Shown here one piece after another: positions 8,318 through 14,717 of a DNA stretch of 64,000 nucleotides. A model generated the notes under the pieces. It was not told the origin of the DNA, did no database searches, and was given only the letters and a program-made list of their open reading frames with translations. Position 1 is the first letter of the stretch; every line of letters starts with the position of its first letter. This DNA is from Tissierella sp. MB52-C2 (lineage in GTDB: Bacteria > Bacillota > Clostridia > Tissierellales > Tissierellaceae), in assembly GCF_030931715.1 (NCBI RefSeq), contig NZ_CP133261.1, positions 1,240,001 to 1,304,000 on the forward strand, read 5' to 3'. A program made the position numbers and the translations under genes.

Positions 8318-8752
8318 ATGGATTATAAAGAGCTTGCAAAACAATTTCTTCATAACTCGTACCAGTTTAGAAGTCGTGGTCATCAAAAGAGAATTGATGA
8401 AAATATGCAGGGTGAGACTTTTGCTATATCATATATTTTAAGACAAGGCGGGGTTGTTTTGCCCAGTGAAATCAGTAATGAAATGAATATCAGTTCTGCT
8501 CGTGTTGCAGCTATACTAAACAATCTTGAGAGCAAAGGATTTGTAACACGTGAAGTGAATAAAAGTGACCGAAGAAAAATTTTAGTTGGTCTTACTCAAG
8601 AAGGAAAAGAATTTGCAGAAAAGCATAATAAAATGGTTGTTAACTCTACAGCAAGAATGCTAGAAATGTTAGGTGAAGATGATGCCAAAGAACTAGTGAG
8701 AATCATAGGAAAGCTAGGGGAACTAGGGCCTCAAATTATAAATAACAAATAA
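8318..8752 (+). CDS. MarR-family transcriptional regulator
   Basis: The 144-residue product has the MarR winged-helix layout: LPSEISNEMNISSARVAAIL (recognition helix), LESKGFVTREVNKSDRRKIL (wing with the conserved DxR) and LTQEGKEF. Proteins of this group are dimeric repressors released by small aromatic or drug-like ligands. I chose ATG 8318 because GTAGGTGAG precedes it; the frame is open from 8249, but that part overlaps the promoter. It follows the UvrA-like gene in the same direction but has its own promoter, so it may control itself and that gene. The ligand is unknown. Confidence 0.88.
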   Translation: MDYKELAKQFLHNSYQFRSRGHQKRIDENMQGETFAISYILRQGGVVLPSEISNEMNISSARVAAILNNLESKGFVTREVNKSDRRKILVGLTQEGKEFAEKHNKMVVNSTARMLEMLGEDDAKELVRIIGKLGELGPQIINNK

Positions 8753-8847
8753 TGCAGTCGTTAATTGTGACTGCAAAAAAATCGCAATTAGCTAATAGTG
8801 TTAGAATATAGCTGTATTAGCATATACTGTTATTATAAAAGGAAGGA

Positions 8848-9015
8848 AGAACTTCCTTTGTTATAGTACATAGACTTTCTACAATAAAAAATGCAGATAT
8901 AATCCTTGTGATGAAAGATGGGGACATTATAGAAAGTAGTAACCATAATAAACTACTTGATAAAGGTGGGTTCTATGTAGAACTTTATAATAGTCAATTT
9001 GAAACGGTAGCTTAA
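8848..9015 (+). pseudogene. Orphan C-terminal end of an ABC exporter
   Basis: The 55 codons from AGA 8848 to the TAA at 9013-9015 read [20 protein letters not shown], then a [15 protein letters not shown] stretch ending in [11 protein letters not shown]. This is the H-loop and C-terminus of an MsbA/LmrA-type ABC exporter, very like the end of the protein encoded at 61569-63323. There is no start codon, Walker motif or membrane domain, so it is a deletion remnant. It lies between the MarR gene and the two-component operon. Confidence 0.85.
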
Positions 9016-9048
9016 ACTTTTCATTTAAAACACGATTAAATAGAGTCA

Positions 9049-9066
9049 TTCATATTAAGTTCATAT
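9049..9066 (+). promoter_or_regulatory. Direct repeat resembling an OmpR-type response regulator box
   Basis: TTCATAT at 9049-9055 is repeated at 9060-9066, a spacing of 11 bp, about one helical turn. It lies 64 bases upstream of the response regulator gene, and AT-rich -10-like sequence (TATTATATAT) follows. Autoregulation is inferred. Confidence 0.5.
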
Positions 9067-9129
9067 AGGTTAGTTATTATATATTTGTATTAAGGGAAAT
9101 ACAAATATTTGTTTTGAGGGGGTGAAGTT

Positions 9130-9801
9130 GTGACTAATATCCTTATAGTTGATGATAATAAAAAAATAAGAAAATTAATAGAAATTTACTTAGCAAGGGA
9201 AGGGTTTAAAGTTTTTCAAGCAGATGATGGTGAAGTGGCTTTAGATATTCTTGATGAGGTAAAGATAGATTTAATTATAGCGGATATAATGATGCCAAAT
9301 ATGGATGGATATGAATTGGTTGAGGAACTTAGAGGGGCTAAATATAATTTACCTATACTTATGGTGACGGCAAAAAATACATATCCGGACAAAAAGATGG
9401 GATTTGAACTAGGTGCAGATGATTATATGACTAAACCCATAGATATGGATGAACTGATTCTTAGAGTTAAAGCCTTACTTCGTCGTTCTAAGATTTCTAT
9501 AGATAAACATATAAGCATAGGTGATATTATAATTGACTATGAGGCCTTAGAAGTAAGAACAACGACAGATACTATACTACTTCCAATGAAGGAATTTTAT
9601 TTACTCTATAAGTTGCTATCCTATCCTAATAAAATATTTACTCGACAACAGTTAATGGATGATATATGGGGATTTGATAGTGAGGCAGATGAAAGAACTG
9701 TAGATGTCCACATAAAGAGGATTAGAGAAAAGTTTAAAGATATTGATGAATTCCAGATAGTAACTGTAAGGGGATTAGGTTATAAAGGAGTACACAAATA
9801 A
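9130..9801 (+). CDS. OmpR-family response regulator
   Basis: 223 residues. The receiver domain (about 1-118) has the acidic pair D8/D9, phosphoacceptor D52 (IIADIMMP), T80 and K102 (TKP). The C-terminal winged helix (about 130-222) has the expected EADERTVDVHIKRIREK recognition helix and the VRGLGYKG end. The start is GTG 9130, preceded by GAGGGGGTGAAG. The stop overlaps the kinase start by one base (TAATG), so the pair is translationally coupled. Its target is not known; a direct repeat upstream suggests self-regulation. Confidence 0.93.
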   Translation: MTNILIVDDNKKIRKLIEIYLAREGFKVFQADDGEVALDILDEVKIDLIIADIMMPNMDGYELVEELRGAKYNLPILMVTAKNTYPDKKMGFELGADDYMTKPIDMDELILRVKALLRRSKISIDKHISIGDIIIDYEALEVRTTTDTILLPMKEFYLLYKLLSYPNKIFTRQQLMDDIWGFDSEADERTVDVHIKRIREKFKDIDEFQIVTVRGLGYKGVHK

Positions 9802-11102
9802 TGAGAAGAACAATCTACAGTAAGTTAGTGCTAGGCTTTATATGTGTATTTATCATAAGCAATATATTTGCTTCGCTATTTACTTTTCTTAATACTGAGA
9901 TAAGTACCTTGGAACAATTAGGGAAACAATTAACTGAAAGTGTGGATATAGTTAAAGATGAATATGAAAAAGGAAATGTTTCTAAAGAAGGTATCCAAAG
10001 ACTTTTTAAGGATAACTATATTAACATAAGTTTTATAGATGATATAGAAGGATATGGAATTGAGGAAGAGGCAGTTTCATTATTAAAAATGGGAAAAACT
10101 CTAACACTAAGAACAAATGAATATGGAAATACCTCTATTACTACTCCCGTAGCCATAGGGAGGATAAAAGATTATTATATAGTAGCTAAGCCTGAATTTG
10201 AAAATTTGGGGTTTAGTGCTAGGAGTATAATAATGTCTATAAATACAATGGCTATTATTAGTGGGAGTATATTATTCTTGTTTGTAGGAAGGTTAATGGT
10301 AATTCCTATAAAGAAATTAATTAAAGCTACAGAGAAAGTTGCCCAAGGAGATTTTGATGCAAGATTAGAAAACAAGAGAGTAGATGAAATGGGAATGCTT
10401 ATATCTAGTTTTAACACTATGGCTGAAGAATTGAAATCTATAGAAATTTTTAGAAATAATTTTATATCTGATATTTCTCATGAATTTAGAACACCTTTAA
10501 CCTCAATAGAAGGATATACAAAGCTATTAATAGATTGTAATGAAGAGGAACGGAGAGAATATGCAGATATAATTATAGAAGAAACTAAAAGATTATCTAT
10601 ATTAACTACAAATATTCTTACATTGAATAAAATAGATAATCAAAACATACCTACCCTTATGGAAGATTTTACTTTAGACGAACAAATAAGAAAGTCAATT
10701 CTTTTGTTAGAAAAAAAATGGATTGATAAAGATATTGAATTAGAAATAGATTTAGAAAAGATTCTATATAGAGGTAATTCAAGTTTAATGTATCAAGTCT
10801 GGATAAACCTAATTGATAACGCTATCAAGTTTTCTCCAAAAGGTCGTAAAATTGAAATAAAGTTATATGAAGAATATGGAAATACTATTTTTTCAATTAA
10901 AGATAATGGTGTTGGAATATCTAAAGAAGATCAGAAAAAGATGTTTGAAAAGTTCTATAAAGGTGACAAATCAAGAAATACAGATGGTAATGGGCTGGGG
11001 CTTTCTATTGTCAAAAGAATCGTTGAGATTCATAATGGAAAAATGTTAGTAGAATCTAGTATAGGTGTAGGAACAAATATAATAGTAAAATTATATAAGT
11101 AA
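9801..11102 (+). CDS. Sensor histidine kinase with HAMP domain
   Basis: 433 residues. Transmembrane helices lie near residues 8-30 and 147-168, enclosing an extracytoplasmic sensor of roughly 115 residues; a HAMP linker follows (about 170-217). The phosphoacceptor is H227 in SHEFRTPL. The ATPase domain has the N box INLIDNAIKFSP and the glycine boxes DNGVGIS and GNGLGLS. It phosphorylates the regulator encoded just upstream. The sensor domain has no motif I recognise, so the stimulus is unknown. The next gene, a membrane protein, starts 30 bases downstream and may belong to the operon. Confidence 0.93.
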   Translation: MRRTIYSKLVLGFICVFIISNIFASLFTFLNTEISTLEQLGKQLTESVDIVKDEYEKGNVSKEGIQRLFKDNYINISFIDDIEGYGIEEEAVSLLKMGKTLTLRTNEYGNTSITTPVAIGRIKDYYIVAKPEFENLGFSARSIIMSINTMAIISGSILFLFVGRLMVIPIKKLIKATEKVAQGDFDARLENKRVDEMGMLISSFNTMAEELKSIEIFRNNFISDISHEFRTPLTSIEGYTKLLIDCNEEERREYADIIIEETKRLSILTTNILTLNKIDNQNIPTLMEDFTLDEQIRKSILLLEKKWIDKDIELEIDLEKILYRGNSSLMYQVWINLIDNAIKFSPKGRKIEIKLYEEYGNTIFSIKDNGVGISKEDQKKMFEKFYKGDKSRNTDGNGLGLSIVKRIVEIHNGKMLVESSIGVGTNIIVKLYK

Positions 11103-11132
11103 ATACTATAAAATTTTAAAAGGAGAATTATT

Positions 11133-11813
11133 ATGCAAGCGATTATTGAAACTTTGTTTGACATTGTATATCTTTCTACTGTAATTCTAATGGGAATTAC
11201 GATGATAAGAAATAGCAATGGTAATAAACAATATAAACTATTTGGAATTATGGCTGTATCTTTAGGATTAGGTGATGCTTTTCATTTAGTACCTAGAGCA
11301 TGGGCTCTTAACACAACAGGACTTGAAAACTTTACTGCTGCATTAGGCATTGGGAAATTTATTACCTCAATTACAATGACTATATTTTATATAATATTGT
11401 ATTATGTTTGGCGTTTGCGTTACGATATAAAAGGGAAACATAACTTGACTATTTCGGTGTATGCTTTGGCAATTGCTCGAATTGTAATTAGTCTTTTCCC
11501 ACAAAATGCATGGACTAGTGCTACTCCTCCATTATCTTGGGCTATTTATCGTAATATTCCTTTTGCGGCAATGGGTATTTTGGTAATTGTATTATTTTAT
11601 CAAAGTACTAAGAAAGCAAATGATATAGCCTTTAAGAATATGTGGTTGACAATTGTATTGAGCTTTGCATTTTATATACCAGTAGTTTTATGGGGAGATG
11701 TAAGCCCTCTTATTGGAATGCTTATGATACCTAAAACTTGTGCCTATGTATGGACCGTTTTAATTGGATATAATGAGATGAAGGGATTAAAAAAACATAA
11801 AGAAGCTTATTAA
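11133..11813 (+). CDS. Multi-spanning membrane protein of unknown function
   Basis: 226 residues with about seven hydrophobic segments and little soluble sequence. Striking blocks include GLGDAFHLVPRAWAL, TMTIFYIILYYVWRLRYD, FPQNAWTSATPPLSWAIYRN and LIGMLMIPKTCAYVWTVLIG; the charged, aromatic and proline-rich loops suggest a conserved binding site within the membrane. I do not recognise the family. It has a good ribosome binding site (AAAGGAGAA) and follows the two-component system by 30 bases, with a terminator after it. It could be the regulated target or an accessory sensor. No enzyme motif is visible. Confidence 0.75.
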   Translation: MQAIIETLFDIVYLSTVILMGITMIRNSNGNKQYKLFGIMAVSLGLGDAFHLVPRAWALNTTGLENFTAALGIGKFITSITMTIFYIILYYVWRLRYDIKGKHNLTISVYALAIARIVISLFPQNAWTSATPPLSWAIYRNIPFAAMGILVIVLFYQSTKKANDIAFKNMWLTIVLSFAFYIPVVLWGDVSPLIGMLMIPKTCAYVWTVLIGYNEMKGLKKHKEAY

Positions 11814-11865
11814 TGAATCTGTATTATTTTGTACGGGAGAGCAAATAAGTTTATGGTTTAAGGAG

Positions 11866-11912
11866 GATACTAATACGCAAAGCCATCTATTACTGCATAT
11901 TAGTATCTTTTT
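11866..11912 (+). terminator. Terminator after the 9.1-11.8 kb operon
   Basis: GATACTAATA (11866-11875) pairs with TATTAGTATC (11898-11907), followed by TTTTTC. Confidence 0.8.
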
Positions 11913-11991
11913 CTAATGCCAAAGCATATTGAGATGATTTGCTTTATAGAGAAGAAATGGGGTGGAATAGCCGCCTAGCATCTTTAGCCTA

Positions 11992-12033
11992 TGCGGGAGC
12001 GTGAACTACTTTCCACACTCCCGTATTTTTTTG
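11992..12033 (+). terminator. GC-rich hairpin at the left edge of the GC-rich block
   Basis: TGCGGGAGCGTG (11992-12003) pairs with CACACTCCCGTA (12013-12024) with two G-T pairs, followed by TTTTTTTG. It marks the point where base composition changes and could be a terminator carried in with the acquired block. Confidence 0.65.
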
Positions 12034-12097
12034 TTTTATACCTCAGCTTGTATATTTCCGTCAAAGGAAATATAATAAAATTATGGAGGTGTTATGC

Positions 12098-12292
12098 GTG
12101 GATTATATAACGACAAAGGAAGCAGCGAAAAATTGGGGAATCACAGACAGAATGGTAGTGTACTATTGCTCTGCTGGACGGATTAAGGGAGCTAAAAAAA
12201 TGGGAAATACATGGCTTGTCCCTGCTGACGCTGAAAAGCCGACTGATGGACGATATAGGAGCAGTAAAGTAAAGGATGGTGAAAATAAATGA
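12098..12292 (+). CDS. Small helix-turn-helix DNA-binding protein (MerR/excisionase-like)
   Basis: 64 residues: DYITTKEAAKNWGITDRMVV is a MerR/excisionase-type helix-turn-helix and is followed by GRIKGAKKMGNTWLVPADAEKP, a wing typical of small HTH proteins in Firmicute mobile regions. I chose GTG 12098 because GGAGG (12085-12089) precedes it by 8 bases; ATG 12083 overlaps that ribosome binding site. The stop overlaps the response regulator start (ATGA), so the three genes form one unit. It may tune this operon or be a leftover from the mobile element that brought it. Confidence 0.7.
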   Translation: MDYITTKEAAKNWGITDRMVVYYCSAGRIKGAKKMGNTWLVPADAEKPTDGRYRSSKVKDGENK

Positions 12293-12975
12293 AACGGATA
12301 TTTTTGGTTGAGGACGATAAGGCAATCGCTAAAAATCTTATGCTTTTGCTCCGCTCCGAGGGATTTACAGTCACCCACGCTCCTACGCGAGGTGAAGCCA
12401 TTGCCGCGCTTGCCGGGAATAAATTTGACTTAGCGCTGATTGATATTTCCTTGCCTGACGGAAATGGCTTTACGGTTTGCACGGCAATCAAAGAAGCACA
12501 AGATATTCCTGTTATCTTTTTGACGGCTTCCGGCGATGAAGCGAGTGTTGTTACCGGGCTGAATATGGGGGCGGACGACTATATCACAAAGCCTTTTCGT
12601 CCACGTGAATTGATAGCACGAATCGGAACTGCCCTACGAAAATTCGGACGTTCTCCATCGGCTTTTGAAATTTGTGGGCTTCATGTCGATACGGCAAGCG
12701 GTGTTGTGAAAAAAAACGGCAGCGAGGTTTTTCTTTCAGCTTTAGAATACCGCTTGTTGTTAGTGTTTATTAGTAACCCCAAAAGTATTATCACGAGGGA
12801 TAGGCTGCTTGGCGAATTATGGGACGCAGCGGGCGAATTTGTCAATAACAACACATTGACAGTGTATATCAAACGCTTGCGGGAGAAGGTAGAGAATGAC
12901 CCCGCAAACCCGCAAATCATTCTGACCGTTCGTGGGACAGGATATAGATTGGGGGGCGGGTATGTTTCGGAATAG
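12289..12975 (+). CDS. OmpR-family response regulator of an ABC-transporter-linked two-component system
   Basis: 228 residues. The receiver domain has E8/D9/D10, phosphoacceptor D52 (IDISLPDG), T79 and K101 (KPF). The C-terminal winged helix contains NNTLTVYIKRLREK and the VRGTGYRL end. The layout (regulator, kinase with two close transmembrane helices, ATPase, FtsX-type permease) matches BceRS-BceAB-type peptide-antibiotic detoxification modules known in Firmicutes. Base composition is clearly more GC-rich than in flanking genes. It overlaps the kinase gene by 14 bases. The predicted target is the ABC operon next door through the direct repeat at 13960-13977. Confidence 0.92.
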   Translation: MKRIFLVEDDKAIAKNLMLLLRSEGFTVTHAPTRGEAIAALAGNKFDLALIDISLPDGNGFTVCTAIKEAQDIPVIFLTASGDEASVVTGLNMGADDYITKPFRPRELIARIGTALRKFGRSPSAFEICGLHVDTASGVVKKNGSEVFLSALEYRLLLVFISNPKSIITRDRLLGELWDAAGEFVNNNTLTVYIKRLREKVENDPANPQIILTVRGTGYRLGGGYVSE

Positions 12976-13951
12976 AGAGTTTCAGCAGTTTGCTATTTTG
13001 TTCTCCTTAATTACCGTTGCCGCTGTAACGCTGGGATTTGCAATCAATAGGTTGGCTGGAATCCTTTCCATTGCTTCTGCCGTCGCCTTTGGAACAGCGT
13101 TTTTTGCGTTTACCAAAGCCCGATATAAAAGCATTGCGCAGATTTCAGATCAAATCGATCTTGTGCTTCATAATGCTGACCATCTGTATATTGGTGAATC
13201 GGACGAGGGTGAACTTTCCATTTTGCAAAGCGAGATAACAAAAATGACGCTGCGTATTCGGGAGCAAAACCATGCACTGAAAAAAGAAAAAGAACATCTT
13301 GCTGATTCGCTGGCTGACATAGCCCACCAACTTCGCACCCCTCTCACATCTGTGAACCTTATTCTGTCATTGTTAGAGAATAACCCTGACGAAAATGAAC
13401 GGAAAGCATTGATACGGGAAACAAAGGAATTGTTTGTACAGATGGATTGGTTGCTTACTTCACTATTGAAATTATCCCGCTTGGACGCGGGCATTGTGGT
13501 GTTCCAAAGCGAGCAGATAGACGTGAACAACTTGATATGCACCGGGCTTCGCCCGTTCCTAATCCTAATGGAACTGCACGATATTGATTTGCAAATAGAC
13601 GTGCCGAAAGGGATAATCATTCAGGGCGATTCGGGTTGGCTTTCGGAAGCAATTCAAAACATTCTCAAAAATTGCATGGAAAGCGCAGGCGAGAAGGGAA
13701 AGATTGAGATTGTCTGCACAGACAACCCACTGTTCACCGAGATTGCCATCCACGACAGCGGGGCAGGCTTTGAAAAAGAAGATTTACCCTGCCTGTTTGA
13801 CAGGTTCCATCGTGGGAAAAACGCAGGTGCTACAGGATACGGGATTGGATTGGCTCTCTGCAAGATGATTATAACACGGCAGGGAGGGACGATTACCGCA
13901 AAAAATCACACGCAGGGCGGTGCGATTTTTGCTATCCGTTTTCCAAAGTGA
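12962..13951 (+). CDS. Sensor histidine kinase, short-loop membrane sensor (BceS-like layout)
   Basis: 329 residues. Two transmembrane helices at about 9-28 and 33-52 leave almost no extracellular loop, the layout of intramembrane-sensing kinases that respond through a partner ABC transporter. The phosphoacceptor is H122 in AHQLRTPL; the ATPase domain shows IQNILKNCMESA, HDSGAGF and GYGIGLALCKM. ATG 12962 is preferred because a purine-rich GGGGGGCGGG precedes it; the frame is also open from 12932. Its gene overlaps the regulator gene. I infer that it senses flux through the adjacent transporter, as in Bce systems; this is not visible in the sequence itself. Confidence 0.9.
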   Translation: MFRNREFQQFAILFSLITVAAVTLGFAINRLAGILSIASAVAFGTAFFAFTKARYKSIAQISDQIDLVLHNADHLYIGESDEGELSILQSEITKMTLRIREQNHALKKEKEHLADSLADIAHQLRTPLTSVNLILSLLENNPDENERKALIRETKELFVQMDWLLTSLLKLSRLDAGIVVFQSEQIDVNNLICTGLRPFLILMELHDIDLQIDVPKGIIIQGDSGWLSEAIQNILKNCMESAGEKGKIEIVCTDNPLFTEIAIHDSGAGFEKEDLPCLFDRFHRGKNAGATGYGIGLALCKMIITRQGGTITAKNHTQGGAIFAIRFPK

Positions 13952-13959
13952 CTAATCTC

Positions 13960-14004
13960 TCACCGAAAAGTCACCGAGATGTAAGTTGAAAGTTCTATTA
14001 TATA
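13960..14004 (+). promoter_or_regulatory. Response regulator box and promoter of the ABC operon
   Basis: TCACCGA at 13960-13966 is repeated at 13971-13977 (11-bp spacing). A -10-like TATTATATA lies at 13996-14004 with no consensus -35, so the repeat sits where an activator would replace the -35 contact. Activation by the upstream regulator is inferred. Confidence 0.6.
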
Positions 14005-14033
14005 GGTAAACCATGAGAAAGGAGACTCACATA

Positions 14034-14717
14034 ATGGAATTTTTAAAAATTGAAAATTTATGCAAGGTCTACGGCAAGGGCGAGAACCAAGTTAACGCCA
14101 TTGACCATGTTTCGCTTACAATTGAAAAGGGAGAGTTTACCGCAATCATCGGCTCCTCCGGCTCCGGCAAATCCACATTGCTTCACATCATCGGCGGCGT
14201 GGATGTGCCCACAAGCGGAAAGGTGTATTTGGAGGGGCAGGATGTATATGGCCAAAGCAATGAAAAGCTCGCCATTTTCCGCAGGCGGCAAGTTGGACTG
14301 ATTTACCAGTTTCACAACCTCATTCCCACTCTGAATGTGGTGGAAAACATCACCCTGCCTATACTGATGGACAAGCGCAAGGTCAACGAGGAGCGGTTGA
14401 ATGACCTGCTCGAAATGCTTGGGTTGCAAGACCGCAAAACGCATTTACCCAATCAGCTTTCGGGCGGTCAGCAGCAGCGCGTTTCCATAGGACGCGCTTT
14501 GATGAACGCCCCGGCGGTCATGCTTGCCGACGAACCCACAGGCAGCTTGGATAGCCGAAATGGACATGAAATCATCAAACTGCTGAAAGAAAGCAATAAA
14601 AAATATGGGCAGACCCTGATTCTCGTCACCCATGACGAAAATATTGCCCTGCAAGCAGACCGCATTATCGGCATATCAGACGGCAAAGTAGCGAGAGACG
14701 AGAGGGTGCGACCATGA
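14034..14717 (+). CDS. ABC transporter ATP-binding protein (MacB/BceA type)
   Basis: 227 residues. Walker A GSSGSGKST at 40-48, Q-loop LIYQFHNLIPTLNVVENI, signature LSGGQQQR at 142-149, Walker B VMLADEPTGSLD at 162-173, then LVTHDE. This is the LolD/MacB/BceA subfamily, which works with FtsX-fold permeases. I chose ATG 14034, with AAAGGAG 9 bases upstream, over ATG 14013, which overlaps that site. The stop overlaps the permease start (ATGA). The predicted role is removal or release of a cell-envelope-active peptide, inferred from the module layout. Confidence 0.93.
   Translation: MEFLKIENLCKVYGKGENQVNAIDHVSLTIEKGEFTAIIGSSGSGKSTLLHIIGGVDVPTSGKVYLEGQDVYGQSNEKLAIFRRRQVGLIYQFHNLIPTLNVVENITLPILMDKRKVNEERLNDLLEMLGLQDRKTHLPNQLSGGQQQRVSIGRALMNAPAVMLADEPTGSLDSRNGHEIIKLLKESNKKYGQTLILVTHDENIALQADRIIGISDGKVARDERVRP

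Noticed and set aside
8754-8781. Hairpin GCAGTC/GACTGC after the MarR gene as a terminator
   Set aside because: It is followed by A residues, not T, and has no T tract on the other strand in the right place either.
12092-12491. Overlapping minus-strand frames across the small HTH and regulator genes
   Set aside because: Shadows of the coupled plus-strand genes, which have clear domains and overlapping ATGA junctions.
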